NCBI GenBank assembly: GCA_947632635.1
Contig: CANRQA010000008.1
Span: 1 to 43,277, forward strand
DNA length: 43,277 nucleotides
Direction: 5' to 3'
Source of the DNA: an uncultured Clostridia bacterium
GTDB taxonomy: Bacteria > Bacillota > Clostridia > TANB77 > CAG-465
The notes under the pieces were generated by a model. That model had not been told where the DNA came from and searched no databases. It was given only the letters and a program-made list of their open reading frames with translations. This document shows, in pieces, positions 19,213 through 28,803 of the stretch (position 1 is its first letter; every line of letters begins with the position of its first letter). The position numbers were made by a program, and so were the translations under genes.

Positions 19213-19581
19213 ATGATACAACAACAAACATTATTAAAAGTTGGAGATAACACAGGTGCAAAAGAGCTAATGTGTATCAGAGTTCTAGGTGGACATCACA
19301 GAAAATGGGGAAACATTGGTGATGTTATAGTTGCTTCTGTAAAGAAAGCAGCACCTGGTGGAACTGTAAAAAAAGGTGAAGTTGTTAAAGCAGTTATAGT
19401 AAGAAGTAAAAGAGGTCTAAGACGTGAAGATGGTTCATATATAAGATTTGATGAAAATGCTGCTGTTATTATAAGAGATGATAAAACACCAAGAGGAACA
19501 CGTATTTTTGGACCAGTAGCAAGAGAACTAAGAGATAAGGACTATATGAAAATCATATCTCTAGCACCAGAAGTTCTTTAA
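19213..19581 (+). CDS. rplN: 50S ribosomal protein L14
   Basis: L14 sits at the subunit interface and binds the silencing factor RsfS. The 122-residue length is exact for the family. It starts [20 protein letters not shown] and includes [20 protein letters not shown] and [27 protein letters not shown] precedes the ATG. Confidence 0.98.
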   Translation: MIQQQTLLKVGDNTGAKELMCIRVLGGHHRKWGNIGDVIVASVKKAAPGGTVKKGEVVKAVIVRSKRGLRREDGSYIRFDENAAVIIRDDKTPRGTRIFGPVARELRDKDYMKIISLAPEVL

Positions 19582-19601
19582 AATTTCGGAGGTGAAATAA
19601 A

Positions 19602-19922
19602 GTGATAGCAAAAATGAAATTAAAAAAAGGTGATATGGTTATAGTTAATTCTGGTTCTGAAAAAGGAAAAAAAGGAGAAATAATTGCTGTATCTCCAAAA
19701 TTAAATAAAGTAATTGTAAAAGGTATTAATATAAGAAAAAAACATGTTAAAGCAAGAAAACAAGGACAAGAATCTGGTATAATTGAAAGAGAATGTCCAA
19801 TTGATGCTTCAAAAGTAAGTTTTTATTGTGATAAATGTGAAAAAGGTGTAAGACTTGGAATAAATGTAGCAGAAGATGGAACAAAAACTAGATTTTGCAA
19901 AAAATGTCAAGAAGTAAAGTAA
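19602..19922 (+). CDS. rplX: 50S ribosomal protein L24
   Basis: L24 is an assembly-initiator protein with a KOW motif (KKGDMVIVNSGSEKGKKGEII). The C-terminal part holds two CxxC pairs (FYCDKCEKG and FCKKCQ), the zinc-type variant seen in many Firmicutes. The start is taken as GTG at 19602 because GGAGGTG lies eight bases before it; the ATG at 19614 is a possible alternative. With GTG the product has 106 residues. Confidence 0.95.
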   Translation: MIAKMKLKKGDMVIVNSGSEKGKKGEIIAVSPKLNKVIVKGINIRKKHVKARKQGQESGIIERECPIDASKVSFYCDKCEKGVRLGINVAEDGTKTRFCKKCQEVK

Positions 19923-19936
19923 GGAGGGGAAAATAA

Positions 19937-20485
19937 ATGAACCTTAAAGAAAGATATAAGGCTGAAATAGTACCTGCATTAATGGAAAAATTCAGTTATA
20001 AATCTGTAATGCAAGTACCAAAATTAGATAAAATCGTAATAAATATGGGTGTATCTGACGTAAGAGAAAACTCAAAAGCTTTAGAAAATGCTATGAATGA
20101 TTTAACAATAATTGCAGGTCAAAGACCAGTAGTTACAAAAGCTAGAAAATCAATAGCTGCTTTCAAAGTAAGAGAAGGTATGGATCTAGGTTGTAAAGTA
20201 ACTTTAAGATCTGAAAAAATGTATGAATTTGCTACAAAACTATTTAATGTAGCGCTTCCACGTGTAAGAGACTTTAAAGGTGTAAACCCTAATTCTTTTG
20301 ATGGAAGAGGAAACTATTCAATGGGTGTTAAAGAACAATTAATTTTCCCAGAAATTGAATATGATAAGATAGATAAAACAAGAGGAATGGATATTATTTT
20401 TGTTACAACAGCAAAAACTGATGAGGAAGCAAAGGCATTACTTGAAATGTTAGGCTTACCATTCGCTGAAAAGGGGGATAAATAA
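19937..20485 (+). CDS. rplE: 50S ribosomal protein L5
   Basis: L5 binds 5S rRNA and contacts the P-site tRNA. The 182 residues include [20 protein letters not shown] at the start, [10 protein letters not shown], the [21 protein letters not shown] motif and the C-terminal [15 protein letters not shown]. The upstream ribosome binding site is AAGGAGGGG. Confidence 0.98.
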   Translation: MNLKERYKAEIVPALMEKFSYKSVMQVPKLDKIVINMGVSDVRENSKALENAMNDLTIIAGQRPVVTKARKSIAAFKVREGMDLGCKVTLRSEKMYEFATKLFNVALPRVRDFKGVNPNSFDGRGNYSMGVKEQLIFPEIEYDKIDKTRGMDIIFVTTAKTDEEAKALLEMLGLPFAEKGDK

Positions 20486-20487
20486 TC

Positions 20488-20673
20488 ATGGCAAAAAAAT
20501 CTATGATTGCTAAGCAAAAAAGAGAACCTAAATTTAGCACAAGATATTATAACAGATGTAAGATTTGTGGAAGACCACATTCTTATATGAGAAAATATGG
20601 AATATGCCGTATATGTTTTAGAAATTTAGCATACAAAGGTGAAATACCAGGAGTTAAAAAAGCAAGCTGGTAA
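20488..20673 (+). CDS. rpsN: 30S ribosomal protein S14, zinc-binding type Z
   Basis: This 61-residue S14 carries two CxxC pairs, CKICGRPH and CRICFR, that bind zinc. It is the zinc form, as opposed to the longer cysteine-free paralogue used under zinc limitation. It begins [16 protein letters not shown] and ends GVKKASW, as usual for type Z. It lies two bases after rplE, with the ribosome binding site AAGGGGG inside that gene. Confidence 0.98.
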   Translation: MAKKSMIAKQKREPKFSTRYYNRCKICGRPHSYMRKYGICRICFRNLAYKGEIPGVKKASW

Positions 20674-20689
20674 AAAGGAGGTAAAAGTA

Positions 20690-21082
20690 ATGAATACAAC
20701 AGATCCAATTGCAGATATGTTGACAAGAATAAGAAATGCAAATAGAGAAAGACACTTAACTGTTGATGTACCTTATTCTAAAGTAAAAAAAGCAATAGCT
20801 GATATTTTATTGTCTGAAGGTTTTATTGAAGCGTTAGAAGTAATTGAAGATAATCATAAAACAATTAGAATAACTTTAAAATATCAAGGAAAAACTAGAG
20901 TATTACAAGGTTTAAAAAGAATTAGTAAACCTGGTCTTAGAATATATGCAAATGTTGAAGAATTACCTAGAGTTTTAAATGGTTTAGGTATAGCTATTAT
21001 TTCTACTTCTAAAGGTATAATGACTGATAAGGAAGCAAGAAAACAAAATGTAGCAGGTGAAGTATTAGCATATGTTTGGTAA
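20690..21082 (+). CDS. rpsH: 30S ribosomal protein S8
   Basis: S8 is a primary 16S rRNA-binding protein and the usual translational repressor of spc operons. The 130-residue protein starts [20 protein letters not shown] and ends with the conserved [20 protein letters not shown] and AYVW. The ATG at 20690 follows AAAAGGAGG; an upstream in-frame ATG lies within rpsN and is rejected. Confidence 0.98.
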   Translation: MNTTDPIADMLTRIRNANRERHLTVDVPYSKVKKAIADILLSEGFIEALEVIEDNHKTIRITLKYQGKTRVLQGLKRISKPGLRIYANVEELPRVLNGLGIAIISTSKGIMTDKEARKQNVAGEVLAYVW

Positions 21083-21112
21083 TAAATTTAATTAGTAAGG
21101 AGGGAATACCAA

Positions 21113-21649
21113 ATGTCAAGAATAGGAAAAAGTCCTATTGTAATACCACAAGGTGTTGAAGTAAAAGTAGAAGGTTCAAGTGTTACAGTAAAAGGACCAA
21201 AAGGTACACTTACACAAGAATTTTTACCTGAGGTAAATATTACTGTAGAAGATTCAAAGGTTGTAGTTGCTATAGCTGATGAAAAACATGGTAACATACA
21301 TGGTTTAACAAGAACTTTAATAAATAATATGATAATCGGGGTTACACAAGGCTTTGAAAAATCATTAGAAATAAATGGAATAGGATATAAAGCACAAAAA
21401 CAAGGTAAAAAATTAGTTATGAATTTAGGCTACTCTCATACTGTTGAAGTCGAAGAGCAAGACGGAATAACTATTGAAGTCCCAACACCAAACTCTATAA
21501 TTGTTAAAGGAATTGATAAACAATTAGTTGGTCAAATCGCTGCAAATATTAGAGAATATAAATTACCAGAGCCATATAAGGGTAAAGGTATTAAATACGT
21601 TGGTGAAAGAATTAAGAGAAAAGAAGGAAAAGCTGGCGGTAAAAAATAA
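21113..21649 (+). CDS. rplF: 50S ribosomal protein L6
   Basis: L6 lies near the factor-binding site of the large subunit. Its 178 residues start [20 protein letters not shown] and contain the two repeated folds, with [10 protein letters not shown] in the first and [13 protein letters not shown] at the end, preceded by [23 protein letters not shown] precedes the start. Confidence 0.98.
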   Translation: MSRIGKSPIVIPQGVEVKVEGSSVTVKGPKGTLTQEFLPEVNITVEDSKVVVAIADEKHGNIHGLTRTLINNMIIGVTQGFEKSLEINGIGYKAQKQGKKLVMNLGYSHTVEVEEQDGITIEVPTPNSIIVKGIDKQLVGQIAANIREYKLPEPYKGKGIKYVGERIKRKEGKAGGKK

Positions 21650-21681
21650 AATAATCCTATAAGATAAGGAGGGAAATTTTA

Positions 21682-22041
21682 ATGATAAAGAAGCTAAACA
21701 GAAAAGAAGTAAGGTCTAAAGTTCAAAAAAGAGTAAGAGCAAAAGTTAAAGGTACTGAAGCAAGACCTAGGCTTTGTGTTTATAGAAGTTTAAAAAATAT
21801 TTCGGCTCAATTAATTGATGATGATAAACAAGTAACTATAGTATCTGCGTCTACTTTAGATAAAGATATAACTACAAAAGCATCAAATATTAAAGCTGCA
21901 ACAGAAGTTGGAACACTTATTGCAAAACGTGCAATGGAAAAGAATATAAAAACTGTAGTCTTTGACAGAAACGGTTATGTATATCATGGAAAAGTTAAAG
22001 CACTAGCAGATGCAGCAAGAGAAGCTGGATTAGAATTTTAA
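21682..22041 (+). CDS. rplR: 50S ribosomal protein L18
   Basis: L18 binds 5S rRNA with L5. The 119-residue product has [39 protein letters not shown], and the terminal [19 protein letters not shown]. The ribosome binding site AAGGAGGG lies eight bases upstream. Confidence 0.98.
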   Translation: MIKKLNRKEVRSKVQKRVRAKVKGTEARPRLCVYRSLKNISAQLIDDDKQVTIVSASTLDKDITTKASNIKAATEVGTLIAKRAMEKNIKTVVFDRNGYVYHGKVKALADAAREAGLEF

Positions 22042-22062
22042 TAGAAAAGGAGAAACCAAAAA

Positions 22063-22554
22063 ATGACTGAAACAAAACAAGAATTAAAAGAAAAAGTTGT
22101 TAATGTTAGTAGAGTTGCTAAGGTTGTAAAAGGTGGTAGAACTTTTAGATTTAGTGTACTAGTTGTTGTTGGTGACGAAAATGGTAATGTTGGAGTAGGT
22201 ACAGGAAAATCAGCTGAAGTTCCAGAAGCTATCAAAAAAGCAACAGATGAAGCAAAGAAGAATTTAATTAAAGTTTCACTTGTTAATGGAACTTTGCCAC
22301 ATGAAATTGTTACTAATTTTGGCTCATCTAAAATTATACTTAAACCAGCAGTTGAAGGTACAGGTGTTATCGCAGGTGGTGCAGTAAGACCAGTTCTTGA
22401 ACTTGCAGGAGTAAAAAATGTAACAGCTAAGACTTTAGGTTCACGTAATAGCAAAAATGTTGTTTATGCAACAATAAAAGCATTAAAAGCTATGAGAACA
22501 CCAGAACAAGTAGCAGAACTTAGAGGAAAAACAGTTAAAGAAATACTAAATTAG
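22063..22554 (+). CDS. rpsE: 30S ribosomal protein S5
   Basis: S5 takes part in decoding accuracy and the mRNA entry channel. The 163 residues contain [20 protein letters not shown], the [20 protein letters not shown] motif, and [15 protein letters not shown] near the end. In most bacteria rpmD (L30) follows, but here only 37 bases separate rpsE from rplO. Confidence 0.98.
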   Translation: MTETKQELKEKVVNVSRVAKVVKGGRTFRFSVLVVVGDENGNVGVGTGKSAEVPEAIKKATDEAKKNLIKVSLVNGTLPHEIVTNFGSSKIILKPAVEGTGVIAGGAVRPVLELAGVKNVTAKTLGSRNSKNVVYATIKALKAMRTPEQVAELRGKTVKEILN

Positions 22555-22591
22555 TATATTACAATGTTTAAGGAGAGGAGGAGCTTTAATT

Positions 22592-23032
22592 ATGAAAATG
22601 CACGAATTAGGACCAGCTAGTGGCAGTACAAAAGAAAGAACTAGAGTCGGTAGAGGAACAGGTTCAGGTCTTGGAAAAACTGCTGGAAAAGGCCATAAAG
22701 GTCAAAAAGCTAGAACTGGTGGTAGTATAAGAAGAGGATTCGAGGGTGGACAAACACCTTTATATAGAAGAATTCCAAAACGTGGTTTTAAAAACCATTT
22801 TGCAAAAGAATATGCAGTAATTAATGTTGGTGATTTAGAAAGATTTGAAAATGATACAGTTGTAAATGTAGAATTATTACTATCAGAGGGCATTATAAGA
22901 AAAGAATTAGACGGATTAAAAATTCTTGGTACAGGAGAATTAACAAAGAAACTTACAGTTGTAGCATCTAAATTCTCAAAAACTGCTGAGGAGAAAATCC
23001 AAGCTGCAGGTGGAAAGATAGAGGTGAAGTAG
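22592..23032 (+). CDS. rplO: 50S ribosomal protein L15
   Basis: L15 is an assembly protein of the large subunit. The 146-residue product has the basic, Gly-rich N-terminal extension ([26 protein letters not shown]), the [17 protein letters not shown] signature and the C-terminal [22 protein letters not shown] precedes the ATG. It is followed by secY after one base, so the two are coupled. Confidence 0.98.
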   Translation: MKMHELGPASGSTKERTRVGRGTGSGLGKTAGKGHKGQKARTGGSIRRGFEGGQTPLYRRIPKRGFKNHFAKEYAVINVGDLERFENDTVVNVELLLSEGIIRKELDGLKILGTGELTKKLTVVASKFSKTAEEKIQAAGGKIEVK

Positions 23033-23033
23033 T

Positions 23034-24344
23034 ATGCTACAAACCATTAAGAATATTTTTTCTGTAAAGGATATTAGAAAGAAAATAATATTTACTATTT
23101 TTATAATATTACTTTATAGACTTGGAACATTTATAACAATTCCAGGTATAGATAAAATTACTGTAATGGAGCAATTAAGTGCTAGTTCAAATGGTTTTAC
23201 GGATATGATTAACTTAATATCTGGTGGTGCTTTTAGCAGACTTTCAATATTTGCTATGACTATTGGACCATACATTACAGCATCTATAGTTTTAAACCTA
23301 TTACAAGTTGTAATACCAAGTTTAGAAAGATTAGCTAAAGAGGGAGAAGAAGGTAGAAAAAAACTTTCTAAATATACTAAATATTTAACTCTTGCTTTTA
23401 GCGTTATTGAAGGTTTAGGATTATATCTAACATATAAAGCATATTTATTACCAGAACTAAAATATGGTGCTGGAGCGGTAATGGGCGGAATATTATTTAT
23501 AGGCTCACTTGTTGCAGGAACTGCACTTTTAACATGGCTTGGTGATAAAATAACTGAATATGGTATAGGTAATGGTATATCAATGATAGTTTTTATAGGT
23601 ATCGTTGCAGGTATACCAAGTGGAGCAAGTACTCTATGGAATTTTGCTAAAGGTGGTATAACAAATATACTTATAGCAATAGCAATAATACTTGTTATGA
23701 TTGTAGTTGTAGCTTGTGTAATTTATGTTCAACAAGCAGAACGTAAAATACCGGTAAATTATGCAAAAAGGGTAGTAGGAAGAAAAATGTATGGTGGACA
23801 AAATACTCATATTCCTATTAAAGTTGCAATGGCTGGTGTTATGCCAATTATCTTTGCAATGTCATTTATGATGTTCCCAAGCACAATAATTAATTTGTGT
23901 ACTAAAAATAATCCTACAGGATTTTGGGCAGTTGTAAATAATATATTCTCAGTTACAAGTGCAAGTAAATGGTATTATTTACTTAGCTATGCTGTAATAT
24001 ATATGGGACTTATAATAGCATTTACATTTGTATATACTATGTTTATCGTAAATCCAGTTGAAATATCAAATCAGTTAAAGAAAAATGGTGGTTTTATACC
24101 AGGTATTAGAGCAGGAAAAAATACTTCAGATTATATATCAAAAGTATTAAAATACATAACTACTGTGGGAGCAATATTCTTAGCAATAGTTGCAGTATTT
24201 CCAATACTTCTACAGAGTTTAACACCAATGTCTATAACATTTGGTGGTACGTCAATACTTATCTTAGTAAGTGTTGCACTTGAAATTCTTAAAAATCTTG
24301 AAACTCAAATGGTTAGCCGTCATTACACTGGATTTTTAAACTAA
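23034..24344 (+). CDS. secY: Protein translocase subunit SecY
   Basis: SecY is the channel subunit of the general secretion translocon in the cytoplasmic membrane. The 436-residue protein has ten predicted helices. Typical family stretches are RLGTFITIPGID in the first helix, the plug region around GGAFSRLSIFAMTIGPYITA, GNGISMIVF in the sixth, and the loop RKIPVNYAKRVVGRKMYGGQ used by SecA and the ribosome. It is the last gene of this operon. The usual followers adk, map, infA, rpmJ, rpsM, rpsK, rpoA and rplQ are absent, and a terminator follows 18 bases later. Confidence 0.98.
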   Translation: MLQTIKNIFSVKDIRKKIIFTIFIILLYRLGTFITIPGIDKITVMEQLSASSNGFTDMINLISGGAFSRLSIFAMTIGPYITASIVLNLLQVVIPSLERLAKEGEEGRKKLSKYTKYLTLAFSVIEGLGLYLTYKAYLLPELKYGAGAVMGGILFIGSLVAGTALLTWLGDKITEYGIGNGISMIVFIGIVAGIPSGASTLWNFAKGGITNILIAIAIILVMIVVVACVIYVQQAERKIPVNYAKRVVGRKMYGGQNTHIPIKVAMAGVMPIIFAMSFMMFPSTIINLCTKNNPTGFWAVVNNIFSVTSASKWYYLLSYAVIYMGLIIAFTFVYTMFIVNPVEISNQLKKNGGFIPGIRAGKNTSDYISKVLKYITTVGAIFLAIVAVFPILLQSLTPMSITFGGTSILILVSVALEILKNLETQMVSRHYTGFLN

Positions 24345-24361
24345 ATAAAGTAAAATAATAG

Positions 24362-24392
24362 AAATAGCACCTTTTCGGGTGTTATTTTTTTT
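24362..24392 (+). terminator. Terminator after secY
   Basis: A ten-pair stem (AAATAGCACC with GGTGTTATTT) with a TTTTCG loop is followed by eight T. It clearly ends the ribosomal operon. Confidence 0.9.
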
Positions 24393-24489
24393 CTATTGAT
24401 AAACTAAAGAAATTTATAATAAACTATTTGAAAAAAAGTTAACTTATGATAAAATATTAATAATAGATAGATTTAGAGGTGTATGGTGT

Positions 24490-25365
24490 ATGATGGAAAA
24501 AGAGTATAGTAGTGCAAGAAAAGCCTATGAAAAGTATAACACAGATGATGATTATAAAAAAGAAGAAAAAATATTAAAGTATGTAATAGAAAGAATAGAA
24601 GCAAATAAAGATGAAATTGATAAAATGTTAAAAATATGTAAAAGAAAATATACATATGAAGATGTAAAAAAATTGATTACAAAGATAAACGCCGAAAAAT
24701 TTGAGTATAAAAGCGAAATAAATTTAAAACAAAGAGAAGATAAATTTGTAAGTGGAAAATACAGCACCTCAATAGGAGTTATAGCAGTAGAATGTTTTGA
24801 CACAATTGAAGTATTAAAATATATGCTAAATGGAATAAAAACAAGAAATGCAATAATAATATCAGATGTAGAATATGAAGAAAATGATGATAAAAATCTT
24901 TTCCAAGTTATAATTAACGAAGCATTAAAAAAGTTTGGATTAGAAAACCTAATTTTAGTAATGCCTTATGAAGAATGTAATTATGAATTATGTGATAAAG
25001 TAATATATACATATGAAAAAAAGAAAAATGAAGAAAAGCCAAGTACAAACAAGTTATATGTATATGTAGAAGATGAAAAATTAAGAGAAGAAGCAATAAG
25101 AGAATATGAACAAGAAAGAAAAAATAATGAAAATGTTGAATTAATAGAGGGAAATATAGAAGAAGTAATAGAAAGGTTAAATAGAGAAGTATCACAAGGA
25201 GTAGTAATATATACAACAGACTCAAAGAAAGCATATAAATTTGTAAATTTAGTAACAAGTTATAATGTATTTGTAAATGCAACACTAGCAAACAAAGAAG
25301 AAGTTAGCCAAAATGAAAATGGATTATTAATGACTAAAAAAATAATGTACGAATTAAAGATATAA
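24490..25365 (+). CDS. Aldehyde-dehydrogenase-fold (ProA-like) protein, probably non-catalytic
   Basis: I recognise this 291-residue protein only weakly. The segment VSGKYSTSIGVIAVECFDTIEVLKYMLNGIKTRNAIII matches the cofactor-binding half of glutamate-5-semialdehyde dehydrogenase-like proteins (compare GVIGVIYESRPN and the following KSGNAVILRG). The late SYNVFVNATL matches the family's VFVNAS strand. No clear catalytic Cys motif is present and the protein is much shorter than ProA (about 415), so it is probably a degenerate, possibly structural or binding, member. The N-terminal 90 residues are highly charged and helical. A second large gene starts 17 bases downstream on the same strand, so the pair form an operon. 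The start is the ATG at 24490, with GAGGTG near 24477; 24493 is possible. Confidence 0.5.
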   Translation: MMEKEYSSARKAYEKYNTDDDYKKEEKILKYVIERIEANKDEIDKMLKICKRKYTYEDVKKLITKINAEKFEYKSEINLKQREDKFVSGKYSTSIGVIAVECFDTIEVLKYMLNGIKTRNAIIISDVEYEENDDKNLFQVIINEALKKFGLENLILVMPYEECNYELCDKVIYTYEKKKNEEKPSTNKLYVYVEDEKLREEAIREYEQERKNNENVELIEGNIEEVIERLNREVSQGVVIYTTDSKKAYKFVNLVTSYNVFVNATLANKEEVSQNENGLLMTKKIMYELKI

Positions 25366-25382
25366 AAAATAAGAGGTAGAAA

Positions 25383-28300
25383 ATGGAAAAAACAGTAGAA
25401 GAATATATTGAAATGGTAAGGAATGATGGAATTGCATTAGAAGATGTGCCAGAAGAAGTGCAAATGGCTCATTCAGAAATATGTATAGAAGCAGTAAAAC
25501 AAAATGGATATGCATTACAATATGTACCAGAAGAAGTGCAAATGGCCCATCCAGAGATATGTATAGAAGCAGTAAAACAAAATGTATTTGCATTAATATA
25601 TATACCAAACGAAGTGAAAATAGCTCATCCAGAAATATATATAGAAGCAGTAAAACAAAATGCAGGTGCATTACAAGATGTACCAAACGAAGTGAAAATA
25701 GCCCATCCAGAGATGTGTATGGAAGCAGTAAAACAATATGGACCTATATTACAAGATGTACCAGAAGAAGTGCAAATAGCTCATCCAGAGATATGCATAG
25801 AAGCTTTAAAGCAAAATATTGAAGTATATTTAGAAGATTATTTTTTTGCTAGAGATAGTGAAGCAGTACAGAACTTTATGTTTGAAGATGCTAATAGAAT
25901 AGCTAAAATAAAAGAAAAGGCAAATTTTGATATATCTATAAATTATAATAAATTGCAAATGGATATGTTCTATTATCAAATGATAAAATCAATAGGATTA
26001 GATGAAGTAGAGAGATTAGTAGAAATACCATCGCTTTCAAAAGAAGAAATAAAACAATATGGATTAGAATATAACGAGAAATTAAATGAGTTATTTAAAA
26101 AAACATATACAATAAAAGGTGATATTGGAGCAGCAATAGATATATTTAGAGGAATAAATTTAGGAGTATATGAGAAAAAAGGAAAAAATACAAAATTTGA
26201 AGTATTTAAAAATATTAATAGAATATTAGAAGATAGTACAAACAGTAATTTAAGTGTGGAGCAACTACTAGTACAGGCAATTGAAAAAAGTGGATTAGAA
26301 ATTGATGGAAATGTAATAGAGAAATTAAAAGGAAGAAAAGATATAGTTGTAAAAAGACTTACAAATGAAAGATATGAGCAAGTTGAAGGAGTATTAAAAG
26401 AAATATTAGATAGCAGTCTTGTTTCACAGCAAGCTCCAATAAAAAGAATAATAGAGGCAAAAATAAAAGAAAATATACAAAAAAATGAGGGAACATATAA
26501 CGAAGAAGAATTATTAGAAAGTATAAGTAAAGAATTAGAAAGAAAAAATGAAGATGGAAATAATTTCTATTCACCTCATATCACAAATCAAAAAGAAGAG
26601 ATATTAAATGCAACAAAAGAATTTGTAGAAAGTAATATGGTAAAAAATATACTTTCAAAGTCACTTGTTGAGACGATAAGAGAACAAAAAGAACATATAG
26701 GAAAAGGTTGGATAAGAAAGATACAAAATATACCTGTAGAACTAGATAAAGAAGAATTTGAAGAAGTTAGTAAAATACTTGGAGGAATAGATAGTAGTGA
26801 TGTAGATGTAAGGATGGAATTAAGAGATGGAAAAGATGCAGAAGAAGCATATAAAATACTAGCAGAAATCGGTGTAAAAGGAGTAGTAACATATGAACAA
26901 GTAGAAATGATGTTTTCAAGTATGAGAGAGCCATATTCAGAGAAATTTAAAGAATATTACAAACAGCATAGAGAAGAAATACTAGGAAACCCAAAAGTAT
27001 ATATGAAACTATCTCAAATACATAATAATTTTGACAATATTGTATCAAAACCTGAAGTAGTAAATAGATATAACAGAGGAGAGTTGAGTTTAGATAATAT
27101 ACTACAAATATTAGCAGAACAAAAATATGAAAATGTAAGAGAAGGAAATGAAAGATTAGCAGATATATCAGCAAATGCAGGAGTAGATAAAGGATATTTT
27201 GATTCAGCCCAAAAAGTATATGAAATAACGAAAAAAAGAGAAGGAAGTACATTACCACAGGTAAAAGTTCAAAAAAGTAAATATAGAGGAAGAATGTTAA
27301 GAGCAGATGATCCATTAAACATAGTAATAGGGGATATAACTGACTGTTGCCAAAAATTAGGGGACGTAGGCGAAGGCACAATGATTCATGCGGCAACTGA
27401 AAAAAATGGAGCAATATTTGTGGTAGAAGAACTAGATGAAGAAGGAAATGTAGTAAGACCAGTAGCACAGTCATGGACATGGAGAAATAATGGAAGAATA
27501 TGTTATGATAATATAGAAATAAGGAAAGAAACACTTGAAGGTTTAGATAAAGAAGCCGAAAAAGAGATAATGGATATATATATAGAAGCAGGAAGAAGAG
27601 CAATAGAGGCAGATGAAAAAGCAATGACAAAGTTACTTAAAGAAGGAAAGATAACACAAGCGGTATATGATGAGGTAGTGTTAAAAGAAGTAACGTGTGG
27701 AACAGGATATAACGATTTAGGAGAATTGGAAAGAAGAATAGATGAGGGAGAGTTACAACAAACAGAAGAAATAATACTGCCAAAGGAAAGCGAAAGAGAA
27801 TATGAAGGATATAAAAGGAAGAAACCGTGGATAGATTCAAAAGATAAACAAATATTACTTGTAAGCATGGATGAAGAAAAAAGAAAAGAAATAGAGAAAA
27901 GGAGAAAAGAAAGAGCAAAAAAGAATGAAGACCTAAGAGATATAGAAGTACCGATAGAATATAAAAATGCAAGAGAAGTAGAAGAACATAAAGGAACAGA
28001 TATATATCCAAGTGATATAGAAAGAATAAAAAAGATAGAAAAAGCAGTATATAGAGAAAAGCAACAAATACTTAATAATTGTAAAGGAGTGGAAGATTTA
28101 GCAGAAGCTTATGGACTAGAAGAAGAAAAAGTAGAATTAATATTAAGTAAAGATGGAGATTGGTATTTTATAGGGCAAGAGAATAGTAGAGAATATTATA
28201 TAGCAGATGTAGCAATGGTAGGAGGAGTAAATTCAGAAAGAAATGAACAAATAGGGGCAGATGTAAAGATGGCAACAGTAGAATTGGCAGAAAGGGTATA

Positions 28301-28601
28301 TAGCAAAATGCTAGAGATGGCAGAAAAGGGAAAGAATGTAAGATATGAAGCAACAAGAGATACATCATATATAAATACAAAGAAAATGGAAGAGAAGGGA
28401 CTAATAGAGATAATAGAAGAAAAGAAAGCAAAATTTGAAAATAGTGATATAGATATGAATAATGTGGTAGTAAAAGTAAACGTTGATAAACTAAAAGAAG
28501 AATTATCTAATATACGAGAATTGCTTGAAAAGTTAAGACAAAGAGGAGTCACAAAAGCAAGTTTTAGAGAAAATAGAAATACTGATAATATTTCGTTATA
28601 A
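25383..28601 (+). CDS. Large protein (1072 aa) with DUF4116-like repeats and a conserved TDCCQ region
   Basis: I do not know a function for this protein. Residues 16-145 are five tandem 26-residue repeats with consensus ALQxVPEEVQMAHPEICIEAV, similar to DUF4116 repeats. A long, charged, mostly helical middle follows (about 150-620). Around residues 650-715 is a compact segment with GDITDCCQKLGDVGEGTMIH, IFVVEELDEEGNVVRPVAQSWTWR and CYDNIEI. This looks like a small enzyme-like domain, with a faint GNAT-acetyltransferase flavour that I cannot confirm. A second globular-looking region lies near 890-1000 (YYIADVAMVGG, EATRDTSYINTKK). The C-terminus is coiled. There is no signal peptide or membrane helix, so it should be cytoplasmic. 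It is paired with the ALDH-like gene before it and ends at a good terminator. Codon use (AGA, ATA, GAA) is more extreme than in the ribosomal genes. Confidence 0.6.
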   Translation: MEKTVEEYIEMVRNDGIALEDVPEEVQMAHSEICIEAVKQNGYALQYVPEEVQMAHPEICIEAVKQNVFALIYIPNEVKIAHPEIYIEAVKQNAGALQDVPNEVKIAHPEMCMEAVKQYGPILQDVPEEVQIAHPEICIEALKQNIEVYLEDYFFARDSEAVQNFMFEDANRIAKIKEKANFDISINYNKLQMDMFYYQMIKSIGLDEVERLVEIPSLSKEEIKQYGLEYNEKLNELFKKTYTIKGDIGAAIDIFRGINLGVYEKKGKNTKFEVFKNINRILEDSTNSNLSVEQLLVQAIEKSGLEIDGNVIEKLKGRKDIVVKRLTNERYEQVEGVLKEILDSSLVSQQAPIKRIIEAKIKENIQKNEGTYNEEELLESISKELERKNEDGNNFYSPHITNQKEEILNATKEFVESNMVKNILSKSLVETIREQKEHIGKGWIRKIQNIPVELDKEEFEEVSKILGGIDSSDVDVRMELRDGKDAEEAYKILAEIGVKGVVTYEQVEMMFSSMREPYSEKFKEYYKQHREEILGNPKVYMKLSQIHNNFDNIVSKPEVVNRYNRGELSLDNILQILAEQKYENVREGNERLADISANAGVDKGYFDSAQKVYEITKKREGSTLPQVKVQKSKYRGRMLRADDPLNIVIGDITDCCQKLGDVGEGTMIHAATEKNGAIFVVEELDEEGNVVRPVAQSWTWRNNGRICYDNIEIRKETLEGLDKEAEKEIMDIYIEAGRRAIEADEKAMTKLLKEGKITQAVYDEVVLKEVTCGTGYNDLGELERRIDEGELQQTEEIILPKESEREYEGYKRKKPWIDSKDKQILLVSMDEEKRKEIEKRRKERAKKNEDLRDIEVPIEYKNAREVEEHKGTDIYPSDIERIKKIEKAVYREKQQILNNCKGVEDLAEAYGLEEEKVELILSKDGDWYFIGQENSREYYIADVAMVGGVNSERNEQIGADVKMATVELAERVYSKMLEMAEKGKNVRYEATRDTSYINTKKMEEKGLIEIIEEKKAKFENSDIDMNNVVVKVNVDKLKEELSNIRELLEKLRQRGVTKASFRENRNTDNISL
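25428..25817 (+). repeat. Five in-frame 78-bp direct repeats in the large gene
   Basis: Five consecutive 78-base units encode 26-residue repeats sharing VPEEV or VPNEV, then AHPEI and IEAVKQ. Units 1, 2 and 5 share PEEVQ; units 3 and 4 share PNEVK. This indicates recent internal duplication. It is coding, not a CRISPR array. Confidence 0.9.
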
Positions 28602-28650
28602 AATATTATTATGTTTAAGTTTGTCAAGCAAAGTGTGTAAATTAAAAAAT

Positions 28651-28690
28651 ATCTACTATGATGTAATAAAAAAGTCATAGTAGATTTTTA
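28651..28690 (+). terminator. Terminator of the 24490-28601 operon
   Basis: ATCTACTATGA at 28651-28661 pairs perfectly with TCATAGTAGAT at 28675-28685, followed by TTTT. The 110 bases beyond it to 28803 hold nothing I can identify. Confidence 0.8.
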
Positions 28691-28803
28691 ATTTGCATAA
28701 TTTTTATATGCTATTATTATAAAGGGAGTGTAGTTCAAACTGTGTAAAGTGGAATTTTGAGATAAAAAATTTATAATCATACTCATATATTAAATTTGGC
28801 TAC

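Noticed and set aside
24914..25686. Leu-rich minus-strand ORFs opposite the large two-gene unit
   Set aside because: Composition is the complement of Glu/Lys-rich coding sequence; no start signals or family match.
25428..25817. Regular 78-bp repeats that could suggest a CRISPR array
   Set aside because: They are contiguous, without unique spacers, and read through as 26-residue protein repeats in a large open frame.
28610..28780. Possible remnant of an insertion-sequence end (GTGTAAA-containing)
   Set aside because: Two short partly similar stretches only, with no transposase or clear inverted ends.
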